The notes under the pieces are model-generated. The model made no database searches and was not told the DNA's origin. It was given only the letters and a program-made list of their open reading frames with translations. This document shows positions 24,955 to 34,681 of a stretch of 64,000 nt of DNA, one piece after another. The stretch's first letter is position 1; every line of letters begins with the position of its first letter. The position numbers and the translations under genes are program-made. This stretch comes from Ancylobacter mangrovi (GTDB lineage: Bacteria; Pseudomonadota; Alphaproteobacteria; Rhizobiales; Xanthobacteraceae): the NCBI RefSeq assembly GCF_024752355.1, contig NZ_JANTHZ010000006.1, positions 124,001 to 188,000 of the forward strand, written 5' to 3'.

Positions 24955-26193
24955 ATGCTCGATCACATCAAGGCCGACGACGTTAAGATCGACCTCATCT
25001 CCGGCATGCGCCTCATCGCCCACGACCCGCTCTCCGGCTTCGGGGGGGTCGGCGAGGGCATGTCGCTGCAGCGCGCGCCCGACGGCCGGCGCATCCTGTG
25101 GCTCGCGCATGAGGGGCCGCCGAAGAACTTCACCGGCGTCGACGTCACCGACCCCAGCCGGCCGCGCGTGATCGTCCAGACCGACCTGCCGCACAACATG
25201 GTGCGCTCCAACTCGCTGGAGACCAGCGGCGACCTGATGGCGGTGGCCTACCAGACCGCGACGCCCGGCCTGCAGCCGGCCGGCATCGAGCTGTTCGACA
25301 TCTCGGTGCCGGAGAACCCGCGCTCCGTCAGCTTCTTCGACTGTTCGGGCCCCTATTCGCGCGGCGTGCATCAGGTGTGGTTCGTCGACGGCGAGTTCAT
25401 CCACTGCGCCGCCGGCGCCGCCGACTTCACGCCGCGCAACCAGCTCGACGACCAGGCATACCGCATCATCGACGTGCGCAACCCCTCGCGTCCGGTCGAG
25501 GCCGGGCGCTGGTGGATGCCCGGCACCGCCGAGGGCGACGACGCGCCCGCGCCCGAGCGGCTCGCCATCGACAGCGGCTTCCGCTGCCACAACACCAACG
25601 TCTACCCCGCCCGGCCGGACCGCGCCTATGTCGGCTACATCGACGGCGGCTTCTACGTGTTCGACATCTCCGACAAGTCGCGCCCGACGGTGATCTCGAG
25701 CTTCAACCCCAACCCGCCCTTCCCCGGCTTCGCCCACACGCTGCTGCCGCTGTTCGGGCGCGACCTGCTCGTCGCCACCCATGAATGCGTGCACGATGAC
25801 GGCTTCGACTGGCCGAAGCTGACCTGGCTGATCGACGCCCGGCGCGAGGACAATCTGGTGCCGCTCGGCACGCTGCCCATGCCCTCCTTCGAGGAGTACC
25901 GGCACAAGGGCGGCCGCTTCGGCTGCCACAACGTGCATGAGAACCCGCCCCGCGACACGGCGCTGCAGTCCGAGACGCTACTGTTCTCGACCCTGTTCAA
26001 TGGCGGCCTGCGGGTTCACGACATCTCCGACCCGCTGGTCCCGCGCGAGGTGGCCGCCTTCGTGCCGGGCGCCCCGGCCAATGCCCGCGTGCCGGCGACG
26101 CAGATCAACGAGGTCTATGTCGATGAGAACGGCATCGTCTATTGCGCCGATCGCCACGCCGGCGGCCTCTACATCCTGGAGCTCGACTTCTGA
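24955..26193 (+). CDS. LVIVD-repeat beta-propeller-like protein
   Basis: A 412-residue protein built of repeats recognisable from VDVTDPSRPRVI, FDISVPENPRSV, IDVRNPSRPVEA, FDISDKSRPTVI and HDISDPLVPREV, the LVIVD pattern expected to form a beta-propeller. There is no signal peptide, so it is probably cytoplasmic. Many histidines occur (HEGPPK, HQVWF, HNTNV, HECVHDD, HNVHENPP), which could bind metal. ATG 24955 follows a GGGAGGA ribosome-binding sequence. The partner gene 22 nt downstream encodes a CobW-type metallochaperone GTPase, so a metal-dependent enzyme role is plausible; no activity is established for the family. Confidence 0.85.
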   Translation: MLDHIKADDVKIDLISGMRLIAHDPLSGFGGVGEGMSLQRAPDGRRILWLAHEGPPKNFTGVDVTDPSRPRVIVQTDLPHNMVRSNSLETSGDLMAVAYQTATPGLQPAGIELFDISVPENPRSVSFFDCSGPYSRGVHQVWFVDGEFIHCAAGAADFTPRNQLDDQAYRIIDVRNPSRPVEAGRWWMPGTAEGDDAPAPERLAIDSGFRCHNTNVYPARPDRAYVGYIDGGFYVFDISDKSRPTVISSFNPNPPFPGFAHTLLPLFGRDLLVATHECVHDDGFDWPKLTWLIDARREDNLVPLGTLPMPSFEEYRHKGGRFGCHNVHENPPRDTALQSETLLFSTLFNGGLRVHDISDPLVPREVAAFVPGAPANARVPATQINEVYVDENGIVYCADRHAGGLYILELDF

Positions 26194-26215
26194 CGCCCGG
26201 AAGAAAGGCCCGACG

Positions 26216-27238
<1,023 letters not shown>

Positions 27239-27764
27239 CGTGCGCCGCGGATCGGGCCCCGCCCGGTCGGCGGGCATATCGTTGATATTATGTATACAAT
27301 GAGTCGTTCCCGCCTCTATGAGGCATATACGCAGATACCGGAACATACGCGTCAGTATTACTGACATTTTATTCCTCCCATACGCTCGTTGTTTTTTATA
27401 AAGGTAGCATAGCCTCACGACGAATCCAGAGCTGTGGGAACCTATCGTTCGCTGGCTTCGCGCGACAATTTCACGATTACAACAATCTCAAAGTAGTCGA
27501 TTGCGGATAATTCCGCGGATCGAGGCTGCGCGCCTCGCGCCGGAGCGTGCCCGGCCATGGCGTGTGGCAAGCCGCTCGACAAATGGATACAAGTTCAGTT
27601 CTTCATCCATGCCCATTTGTACTATACGTATGCCGATTTGCTATACGTCATACTGGCAGGTTTATTCCGTTTACACTTGACAGTTTGTTGTCAGCATCCT
27701 TTCCTCGCCGCACAAGACGTCTGAAAGACGCTGCGTCAAATGCCAGCATGGGAAGGAACGCCAG
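27239..27764. promoter_or_regulatory. AT-rich intergenic control region before the first TctCBA operon
   Basis: This 526-bp stretch is visibly poorer in GC than everything around it and holds no convincing gene. It contains TGTATACA (27291-27298), a perfect 15-bp palindrome GTCAGTATTACTGAC (27351-27365) and a repeated CTATACGTAT/CTATACGTCA pair (27622-27631, 27641-27650). A TTGACA (27677-27682) is also part of a TGACA-N6-TGTCA dyad (27678-27693). Together these suggest a multi-regulator promoter for the transporter gene at 27765, or a remnant of inserted DNA. Confidence 0.55.
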
Positions 27765-28787
27765 ATGAGCCCGCTTCGTGCAGCCCGGCCTTTTCACCCG
27801 CTTCTGAAACCGTCCGCCCTCGCCTTCGCGCTGGGGCTCGCCTGTGCCAGCGCGACCGGCGCGGCGATGGCGCAGTCCGCCCCGACGGGGCCGATCGAGA
27901 TCACCACCGGCACCAGCCCCGGCGGCACGCCGGACGTGCTGATGCGCCGGGCCGCCAAGATCCTCAACGAGCAGAAGATCATCACCAACCCGCTGGTGGT
28001 GCAGAACCGCACCGGCGGCTCGTGGATGGTTGCGGGCAATTTCGTGATGGGGAAGAAGGGCGACCGCAACGTCGTGCTGTGCATCGCCCAGCCGATCCTC
28101 ACCACGCCGATCACCCAGGGCCTGCCGACGCTCTATGACAAGCTGACCCCCATCGCCATGTTCATCCAGGGCGATCTGGTGCTCGTGGTGCAGCCCGACT
28201 CGCCGGTGAAGAACCTCAAGCAGCTCATGGAGCTCGCCGCCCAGCGCGAGCGCTCGCTCAAGGTCGCCGGCGCGCAGGCAGGTTCCACCGACCACATGGT
28301 GGCCGGGCTGGTCGAGAAGGCCGGCAAGGTGAAGCTCAACTATATTCCGTTCGACGGCGGCGGGAGCGCGCAGGCCGCGTTCCTCGGCGGCAATGTCGAC
28401 CTGATGACGTTGACGCCGAGCGAGGCGATGCCGCTGGTCACCTCCGGCAAGGCGCGCATCCTCGCCATCCTCTCCGACGAGCGCCGGCCCGAGCCGGAGC
28501 TGAAGGACGTCCCGACGGCGAAGGAACAGGGCTACGACATCGTCTGGGGCCAGGCCTGGGGCCTCGCCGGCCCGCCCGAACTCGACGCCGACACCGTGAA
28601 GTTCTGGGACGACGCCATCGCCAAGCTCGTCGCCAACCCGGAATGGCAGGCCAGCCTCAAGGAGAACTTCCTGCGCTCCAAGCTGATCCCGGCGGCCGAG
28701 GTGAAGCCCTATATGCAGAAATTGCACGAAGAGCACCTCGCCTTGCTGCGCGACCTCGGCCTCGCCAAGCAGCCGCCGGTTCAGTGA
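27765..28787 (+). CDS. Tripartite tricarboxylate transporter substrate-binding protein (TctC/Bug)
   Basis: A 340-residue periplasmic Bug-family protein. The signal peptide has hydrophobic core LAFALGLACASATGAA and cleavage near AMAQS (about residue 37). The mature protein has TGTSPGGTPDVLMRRAAKIL and VQNRTGGSWMVAG, the ligand-loop and second strand of TctC proteins. It is the first gene of the set TctC-TctB-TctA-amidohydrolase (27765-31904). Bug proteins bind carboxylates such as citrate, tartrate, terephthalate and nicotinate; the ligand is unknown. It is quite diverged from the other two TctC proteins in the window. Confidence 0.92.
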   Translation: MSPLRAARPFHPLLKPSALAFALGLACASATGAAMAQSAPTGPIEITTGTSPGGTPDVLMRRAAKILNEQKIITNPLVVQNRTGGSWMVAGNFVMGKKGDRNVVLCIAQPILTTPITQGLPTLYDKLTPIAMFIQGDLVLVVQPDSPVKNLKQLMELAAQRERSLKVAGAQAGSTDHMVAGLVEKAGKVKLNYIPFDGGGSAQAAFLGGNVDLMTLTPSEAMPLVTSGKARILAILSDERRPEPELKDVPTAKEQGYDIVWGQAWGLAGPPELDADTVKFWDDAIAKLVANPEWQASLKENFLRSKLIPAAEVKPYMQKLHEEHLALLRDLGLAKQPPVQ

Positions 28788-28867
28788 ACGAGGGACAGGG
28801 CGGGGCTGGCCCGGCCGGCCCCGCCCGTTCTCTGCCCGCCCTGCCGAAGGAAGCCGTGGAGACCGGC

Positions 28868-29320
28868 ATGCGCGCGACCAATCTCATCGCCGCCCTCGTC
28901 CTGCTCGCCCTGTCGCTCGGCGTGCTGTTCGGCACGCGGGAGCTGCCCTACTGGTCCGACTTCGCGCCCGGCTCGGCCTTCGCCGCCTTCTGGGTCGGCG
29001 CGGTCGGCGTCGTGCTGGCCCTCGCCCTTTTCGTCGCCACGGCGATGGATTCGAGCCATCGGCCACACGAGTTCCCGGACCGGCACGGGCTGATACGGGT
29101 CGTCGCGCTCCTTGCCGGGCTGTGGCTGATGATCCTGCTCATCCCGCATCTCGGCTTCCTGCCGGCCGCCATCCTGTTCTGCCTCTTCCTCCTTCTCGGC
29201 ATCGAGCGGCGCCCTCTGGTGCCGAGCCTCGTCACCACCGCGGCGGTGGCGGGGCTCGTCTACGGCGTCTTCATCGCGTGGCTCGGCATCGCCCTGCCCA
29301 CCGGCATGTTCGGCATCTGA
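28868..29320 (+). CDS. Tripartite tricarboxylate transporter small permease (TctB)
   Basis: About 150 residues with four hydrophobic helices, the usual size and topology of TctB. ATG 28868 is preferred: it lies just before the first helix (NLIAALVLLALSLGVLFG) and has GGAG 9 nt upstream. A GTG at 28784 overlapping the TctC stop would add a 28-residue Gly/Ala/Pro-rich leader and cannot be ruled out. The neighbour 19 nt downstream is TctA. Confidence 0.85.
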   Translation: MRATNLIAALVLLALSLGVLFGTRELPYWSDFAPGSAFAAFWVGAVGVVLALALFVATAMDSSHRPHEFPDRHGLIRVVALLAGLWLMILLIPHLGFLPAAILFCLFLLLGIERRPLVPSLVTTAAVAGLVYGVFIAWLGIALPTGMFGI

Positions 29321-29339
29321 CGGCGCAGGGAGATCATCC

Positions 29340-30869
29340 ATGGACGCCCTCGCCTCCCTCGCCCAGGGCTTCGCGGTCGCTGGAACGCCGACCAACCTGC
29401 TGTTCGTGCTGATCGGCGTCACGCTCGGCCAGGTCATCGGCGCGCTGCCGGGCATCGGCCCCTCGGCCGGCATGGCGCTGCTGCTGCCGGTCACCTTCGG
29501 CCTCGAGCCGGTCACCGCGCTCGTGATGCTCTCGGGCATCATGTATGGCGGCATGTATGGCGGCACGCTCACTTCGGTGCTGGTGAACGTGCCGGGCGAG
29601 GCGGCGAGCGTGATGACCGCCGTCGACGGCAACCAGCTCGCCCGTCAGGGCCGCGCCGGGCAGGCGCTGGCGGCGGCGGCGATCGGCTCCTTCATCGCCG
29701 GCATCGGCGCGGTCGCGGCGCTGGTCTTCCTCACCCCGGCGCTCGCCGCCTTCGCGCTCAGCTTCTCGGCGCCGGAATATTTCCTGCTCGCCCTGCTCGG
29801 CATCACCGCCACCGCGAGCCTCGGCACCGGCTCGGCGATGAAGGCGATGATCGGCGCCACGCTCGGGCTGATGATCGCGCTGGTCGGCACCGACCCGATC
29901 CTTGGCACGCCGCGCCTCACCTTCGGCTCGCTCGAGCTGATGGAGGGGATCGACTTCCTGCCGGTCGCCATCGGCATCTTCGGCATCGCCGAGATCCTCG
30001 TCTCGATGGAGCAGCGCCAGGCCGCGCAGGCGGTGCGCACCCAGCTCAAGGACATGTGGCTGTCGGCGAAGGACTGGGCGGAATGCCGCATGGCGATCCT
30101 GCGCGGCGGGATCGTCGGCTTCCTCATCGGGCTGATGCCCGGCGCGGGGCCGACCGTGGCCGCGCTGCTCGCCTATGTGGTCGAGAAGAAGGCGAGCCCG
30201 CACCCGGAGAGGTTCGGCCACGGCGCGCTGGACGGCGTCGCCGCCGCCGAGTCGGCCAACAATTCCGCCGCCCACGGCGCCATGGTGCCGATGCTGGCGC
30301 TCGGCATTCCCGGCTCGGCGTCGACCGCCGTGCTGCTGGCGGCACTGGTGCTGCTCGGCATCCGGCCCGGGCCGATGCTGCTGACCGAGCAGGCCGACCT
30401 CGTCTGGGGGCTCATCGCCTCCATGTTCATCGGCAACGTCATCCTGCTGGTCATAAACCTGCCGCTCGCCCCGCTCTTCGCCAGCGTGCTGCGCATTCCC
30501 TATTCCTATCTGGTGCCGGGGATCCTCGTCGTGTCGCTGGTCGGCGCCTATGCGATCAGCCTCAGCCTGTTCAATGTCGGGCTCACTTTGTTCTTCGGCA
30601 TGGTCGGCTATCTGCTGATCCGCGCCGACATTCCCCGCGCGCCGCTGGTGCTGGCGGTGGTGCTGGCGCCGCTGATGGAAAGCTCGCTGCGCCAGAGCCT
30701 GATGCTGTCGGAAGGCAGCCTGGTGATCTTCGTCCAGCGCCCGCTCGCCGCGCTCCTCGCTCTGCTCGTCATCGGCTCGCTCGCCCTGCCGCTCTCCAGC
30801 TTCCTCCTCGCCCGCCGCGCGGCCCGCCGGGCCGGCGTGAGCGAGGCGCTCTCCCATTCCTCGGACTAG
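29340..30869 (+). CDS. Tripartite tricarboxylate transporter large permease (TctA)
   Basis: A 509-residue integral membrane protein with about 11-12 hydrophobic segments. GALPGIGPSAGMALLLPVTF and MYGGMYGGTLTSVLVNVPGE are the first TctA signature, and the repeat half shows GLMPGAGPTVAALLAY and ALGIPGSASTAVLLAAL. It forms the sodium- or proton-coupled channel for the substrate delivered by TctC. An amidohydrolase gene follows after 9 nt, suggesting that the imported compound is its substrate. Confidence 0.95.
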   Translation: MDALASLAQGFAVAGTPTNLLFVLIGVTLGQVIGALPGIGPSAGMALLLPVTFGLEPVTALVMLSGIMYGGMYGGTLTSVLVNVPGEAASVMTAVDGNQLARQGRAGQALAAAAIGSFIAGIGAVAALVFLTPALAAFALSFSAPEYFLLALLGITATASLGTGSAMKAMIGATLGLMIALVGTDPILGTPRLTFGSLELMEGIDFLPVAIGIFGIAEILVSMEQRQAAQAVRTQLKDMWLSAKDWAECRMAILRGGIVGFLIGLMPGAGPTVAALLAYVVEKKASPHPERFGHGALDGVAAAESANNSAAHGAMVPMLALGIPGSASTAVLLAALVLLGIRPGPMLLTEQADLVWGLIASMFIGNVILLVINLPLAPLFASVLRIPYSYLVPGILVVSLVGAYAISLSLFNVGLTLFFGMVGYLLIRADIPRAPLVLAVVLAPLMESSLRQSLMLSEGSLVIFVQRPLAALLALLVIGSLALPLSSFLLARRAARRAGVSEALSHSSD

Positions 30870-30878
30870 GACACCCGC

Positions 30879-31904
30879 ATGAGCTCCCTCTCGATCGACG
30901 TTCACGCCCACATCCTCACCGAGGACATGATGGCCCGGATGCGCCGCGAGGCGCCGGATATCGGCCCGACGCTCAGCGAGGTCGACGCCGAGGGCGGGGT
31001 GCTGAAGGTGGGCGACATCGTGCAGCGCCCGTTCCCGCGCGGCGGCTGGGACCTCGACCGGCGCTTCGCCGACCTCGACATCGCCGGCTTCGACGTCCAG
31101 GTACTCTCGAACTGCCCGCAGACCTTTCTCTACGACCGCGAGGCGGCGCTGACCGCGGCGCTGTGCGAGATCCAGAACAAGGCGATCGCCGAGCTGGTGC
31201 GCAGGCATCCCGCGCGCTTTCGCGGCATCGCCACCCTGCCGATGCAGGACCCGGCGCGCGCCGCCGACGAGCTGCGCCGCGCCGTCACCCGGCTCGGCCT
31301 GAACGGCGCGCAGATCGGCTCGCATATCGAGGGCCGCAATCTCGACGATCCGGCGCTGGAGCCGGTCTGGGCGACGGCCGACGAGCTCGGCGCCTTCATC
31401 CTGATCCACCCGCAGAAGCCGGCGGCGGGCGAGCGCTCCAGGGAATTCTATCTCAAGAACCTCATCGGCAACCCGCTGGAGACCACCATCGCCGGCGCCT
31501 CGCTGGTGTTCTCCGGCGTGCTGGAGCGCCATCCGGGGCTGCGCATCTGCCTCGTGCATGGCGGCGGCTTCCTGCCGTTCCAGCTCGGCCGCATGGTGCA
31601 TGGCTGGAAGGAGCGCCCCGAATGCCGGCGTTTCCTGAAGGACAGCCCGGAGGCCTCCATCCGCCGGCTGCATTTCGACACGCTGACCCATTTCGGCCCG
31701 GCGCTGCGCTACCTCACCGACACGTTCGGCGCCGACCATGTGCTGCTCGGCAGCGACTACCCGTTCGACATGGGCACGCTGGAGGGCGTGCGGCAGGTGC
31801 GCGCCGCCGGGCTGACGCCGAATGACGAGGCGACGATCCTCGGCGGCACAGCCGGCCGGTGGCTGGGCGTCGCCGGCGAGGAGCGCAAGGCCGTCGGCGC
31901 CTGA
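30879..31904 (+). CDS. Amidohydrolase 2 family protein (ACMSD-like)
   Basis: A 341-residue metal-dependent TIM barrel. It opens with IDVHAHI (HxH metal pair at about residues 8-10); later ligands lie in LIHPQ, LVHGGG and LGSDYPFDM. It parallels the gene at 14871 across its length (shared IGNPLETT, VLERHP and VHGGG segments), so two ACMSD-type enzymes serve two different uptake operons. Family members decarboxylate carboxylated aromatics or hydrolyse lactones. Being last in a TctCBA operon, it probably performs the first catabolic step on the imported acid. Confidence 0.9.
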   Translation: MSSLSIDVHAHILTEDMMARMRREAPDIGPTLSEVDAEGGVLKVGDIVQRPFPRGGWDLDRRFADLDIAGFDVQVLSNCPQTFLYDREAALTAALCEIQNKAIAELVRRHPARFRGIATLPMQDPARAADELRRAVTRLGLNGAQIGSHIEGRNLDDPALEPVWATADELGAFILIHPQKPAAGERSREFYLKNLIGNPLETTIAGASLVFSGVLERHPGLRICLVHGGGFLPFQLGRMVHGWKERPECRRFLKDSPEASIRRLHFDTLTHFGPALRYLTDTFGADHVLLGSDYPFDMGTLEGVRQVRAAGLTPNDEATILGGTAGRWLGVAGEERKAVGA

Positions 31905-31927
31905 GCCCGCCCCGGTGCCGGCCAGAT

Positions 31928-32902
31928 CTACGCCGCGCCGACCTCCGCATAGAGGCCGGCCCGCTCGCCCCAGACCCGCCCGATCCGCGCCGTCTCCTGC
32001 GCCAGCACATCGAGGAAGGCCGCCGCCACCGGACCGAGCGGGCGTCGGGCGGGCTCGATCAGCACCAGATCCATGACCAGCGCCGGATCGGCGATCGGGT
32101 TCACGGTGAAGCGGCCGGTCAGGTCGGAGCTGCGCGCCCGCTCCGCCTCCTCGGCCATCATCAGTCCCGGCAGGATCGCCACCCAGTCGGTGGAGGCGAC
32201 GAAGTCCAGCGTTCCCATCATCGCGTCGAGCTCCAGACGCCGTTCCACCGCCACCCCGTTGGAGGCGAGATAGGTCTCGATATTGGCGCGCCGGGCGTTC
32301 TGCCCGCTCGGAACCACCACCTTCAGCGGGCCAAGATCGGCGAGCCGCACCGGCTTCATGTGCTCGCGCCCCGCCCGCGCGCCCGAGACCAGCACCTCCG
32401 GCGTGAAGGCGAAGCGCGTCGTGCGCACGCCTACCGTCCCGGTCGAGGCCGGAACGATGGCGAAGGCGAGCTCGCCCGCCCTCACCTGCTGGGTGAGGTT
32501 GGCGGAATAAGCCTCCCAGATGCGCACCCCGACATTGGGATGGAGATCGACGAAACGCGCCAGCGCCGGCGCCAGCACGGAGCGGGTCATGGTCGGCATC
32601 AGGCCGACCACCATCTCGCCGTCGAGCCCGGCACCGAAGCGGCCGACCGAGCGGTTGGCCATCTCGTTGAGGCGCAGCAGCTCGATGCAGTGGCGGTAGT
32701 AGCTCTCCCCGGCCGGGGTCGGCTGCACGCTCCCGCCCCCGCGCGCGAACAGCTTCACGCCGAACCGGTCCTCGATCTTGCGGATATGCTGCGAGACGCC
32801 GGACTGTGTCGCGTTCTCGCGCTCGGCGGCAGCGGTGAAGGACAGCTCCTCATAGACCGCCACGAACAGCCGGACATCGCGCAGGGTCTCGCTCATCGAC
32901 AT
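31928..32902 (-). CDS. LysR-family transcriptional regulator
   Basis: About 324 residues. The N-terminal helix-turn-helix spans residues 5-62 (FVAVYEELSFTAAAERENATQSGVSQHIRKIEDRFGVKLFAR), followed by the periplasmic-binding-protein-like effector domain. The start is put at 32902 (MSMSETL), with AGGA 7 nt upstream; the frame extends a further 10 residues, which is unlikely. It is divergent from the flavin reductase/luciferase-type monooxygenase operon, the classic LysR arrangement, so it probably activates that operon when an inducer is present. Confidence 0.92.
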   Translation of the reverse strand: MSMSETLRDVRLFVAVYEELSFTAAAERENATQSGVSQHIRKIEDRFGVKLFARGGGSVQPTPAGESYYRHCIELLRLNEMANRSVGRFGAGLDGEMVVGLMPTMTRSVLAPALARFVDLHPNVGVRIWEAYSANLTQQVRAGELAFAIVPASTGTVGVRTTRFAFTPEVLVSGARAGREHMKPVRLADLGPLKVVVPSGQNARRANIETYLASNGVAVERRLELDAMMGTLDFVASTDWVAILPGLMMAEEAERARSSDLTGRFTVNPIADPALVMDLVLIEPARRPLGPVAAAFLDVLAQETARIGRVWGERAGLYAEVGAA

Positions 32903-32973
32903 TACGTTTCCTGATGGAGATGAGCAGATCATATCATTTCTGAAGCGATCGGTCGCGACCTAAGCTCCTTCCC
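32903..32973. promoter_or_regulatory. Short divergent promoter region (LysR / flavin reductase operon)
   Basis: This 71-bp gap separates the lysR start from the flavin reductase start. It has a short AT-richer stretch (ATCATATCATTTCTGAAG, about 32928-32945) where LysR-type binding and both promoters must lie. No convincing T-N11-A box pair could be fixed by eye. Confidence 0.4.
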
Positions 32974-33531
32974 ATGAGCGAACACGTCATCGACTTCAGA
33001 TCCGCTGACGATCACGGCCATTTCCGGCGCGCGCTCGGCCGCTTCGCGACCGGGATCACGGTCGTCACCACGCGGACCGCCCACGGAAAGCTCGAAGGCC
33101 TGACCGCCAACAGCTTCTCCTCGGTCTCCCTCGACCCGCCCATGGTGCTGTGGAGCCTGCGGCGGCAGGCGCCATCGCTGGAGAGCTTCGCCACCTCCGG
33201 GTGCTTCGCCGTCAACGTGCTCGGTACGCACCAGCAGCATCTGTGCCGGCACTTCGCCACGCCCCACGACGACAAGTTCGCGGCCGTGCCGCACAGCATC
33301 GGCGATCACGGCTCGCCGCTGATCGAGGGCGCCATCGCCCGCTTCGAGTGCCGCACCGAGCAGGTCATCGAGGCCGGCGACCACCTCATCTTTCTCGGCC
33401 GGGTGCTGCGCGCCGCGCACCGGGACGGCGAGCCGCTGATCTTCGCCACCGGCTCGCTGTGCGGGCTCGCGCTGCTGCCGCCGGCCCCGCCGGCCACCGA
33501 CACAATCGCGAACCAGGAAAGCGCGTCATGA
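32974..33531 (+). CDS. Flavin reductase family protein (HpaC-like)
   Basis: A 185-residue FMN-binding split-barrel protein. RRALGRFATGITVVTTR and GLTANSFSSVSLDPPMVLWSL are the standard flavin-reductase-like motifs; a histidine-containing segment GDHLIFLGRV follows. It would make reduced FMN/FAD with NAD(P)H for a partner monooxygenase. The partner is almost certainly the luciferase-type monooxygenase whose ATG overlaps this stop by 4 nt. It could also serve the HsaA-like monooxygenase at 22017. Confidence 0.93.
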   Translation: MSEHVIDFRSADDHGHFRRALGRFATGITVVTTRTAHGKLEGLTANSFSSVSLDPPMVLWSLRRQAPSLESFATSGCFAVNVLGTHQQHLCRHFATPHDDKFAAVPHSIGDHGSPLIEGAIARFECRTEQVIEAGDHLIFLGRVLRAAHRDGEPLIFATGSLCGLALLPPAPPATDTIANQESAS

Positions 33532-34628
33532 AACTCGGCTTCTTCACCATGCCGATCCACCCGCTCCACCGCCCGCTCCACGAGACGCTGCGCGAGGACC
33601 GGGAGTTCTGCCTCATCGCGGAGAAGCTCGGCTTCTGTGAGGGCTATTTCGGCGAGCACATCACCGACGCCGCCGAGACCATCACCTCCTCGCTGATCTT
33701 CATCGCCTGGCTGCTGGAGGAAACGAAGACCATCCGGCTCGGCTCGGGCACCATCAACCTGCCGAACCAGCACCCCGCCCGCGTCGCCGCCGAGGTCGCC
33801 ATGCTCGACCACATGGCGAAGGGCCGCTACATCATGGGCATCAGCCCCGGCGGGCTGCTCTCCGACGCCGAGGTGTTCGGCAATCTCGACAAGAACCGCA
33901 CCGAGATGTTCGTCGAGGCGATCGACCACGTACTCGGCATCTGGTCGGGCGAGCCTCCCTACAACCGGGTCGGCCAGCACTGGAGCATCTCGACCGAACG
34001 CACCTACATTCCAGCTCTCGGCCAGGGCGCCATCCACAAGCCCTACCAGCGCCCCCATCCCCCCATCGCCATCACGGCGGTGGCGCCCTTCTCCAAGGGC
34101 GTGACGGAAGCGGCGCAGCGCGGCTGGGAGCCGATCTCGGCCAACTTCCTGCTGCCGTGCTGGGTGAAGACCCACTGGCCGAAATATGTCGAGGGCTGCG
34201 AGAAAGGCGGGCGCCCGGCGGACCCGGCGAACTGGCGCGTCGCCAAGAGCATCTTCGTCGCCGACGACCTCGCCACCGCCCGCCGCTACGCCACCGAGCC
34301 GGGCAGCCCCTACCACGCCTATTACAACTCGCTCGCCACCAAGCTGGTCGGCAACGGCCGCGCCAACCTGTTCAAGCGCGACCAGAGCGCGCCCGATTCC
34401 TCGGTCACGGTGGACAGCGTGCTGGCCGATCTCGTCATCTGGGGCACGCCCGAGAAGGTCGCCGACGAGCTCGCCGCCTTCCAGGACGAAGTCGGCGAGT
34501 TCGGCACCCTGCTCTATGCCGGCCATGACTGGGCCGACCGGACGCTGGCGATCCGCTCGCTCGAGCTGATGGCCGAGAAGGTGATGCCCGCGGTGAACGC
34601 CGGCCGGCGCTCCGCCGCCGCCGAGTGA
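33528..34628 (+). CDS. LLM-class (luciferase-like) flavin-dependent monooxygenase
   Basis: A 366-residue TIM barrel of the bacterial luciferase superfamily: LGFFTMPIHP at the N terminus, EHITDAAETITSS, IRLGSGTINLPNQHPARVAAEVAMLDHMAKGRYIMGISPGG, and a C-terminal VADELAAF helix. Such two-component enzymes use reduced flavin and O2 for Baeyer-Villiger oxidation, desulfonation or C-N bond cleavage. ATG 33528 overlaps the flavin reductase stop. With ABC systems of the sulfonate type nearby, a desulfonation or ring-cleaving role is possible but unproven. Confidence 0.92.
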   Translation: MKLGFFTMPIHPLHRPLHETLREDREFCLIAEKLGFCEGYFGEHITDAAETITSSLIFIAWLLEETKTIRLGSGTINLPNQHPARVAAEVAMLDHMAKGRYIMGISPGGLLSDAEVFGNLDKNRTEMFVEAIDHVLGIWSGEPPYNRVGQHWSISTERTYIPALGQGAIHKPYQRPHPPIAITAVAPFSKGVTEAAQRGWEPISANFLLPCWVKTHWPKYVEGCEKGGRPADPANWRVAKSIFVADDLATARRYATEPGSPYHAYYNSLATKLVGNGRANLFKRDQSAPDSSVTVDSVLADLVIWGTPEKVADELAAFQDEVGEFGTLLYAGHDWADRTLAIRSLELMAEKVMPAVNAGRRSAAAE

Positions 34629-34681
34629 ACCCGAACGAGCGAAACGAGGCCGCCGGACAAGGCGGCAGACAAGGAGGAAAC

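Noticed and set aside
27239-27764. CRISPR array or tRNA in the AT-rich gap
   Set aside because: No regular repeat-spacer pattern and no cloverleaf-forming sequence; repeats are only two-copy and short.
29334-31739. Very long minus-strand open frame (801 codons) opposite TctA and the amidohydrolase
   Set aside because: The product is Arg/His/Glu/Ala-rich low complexity with no domain. It is the antisense shadow of two well-supported genes in GC-rich DNA.
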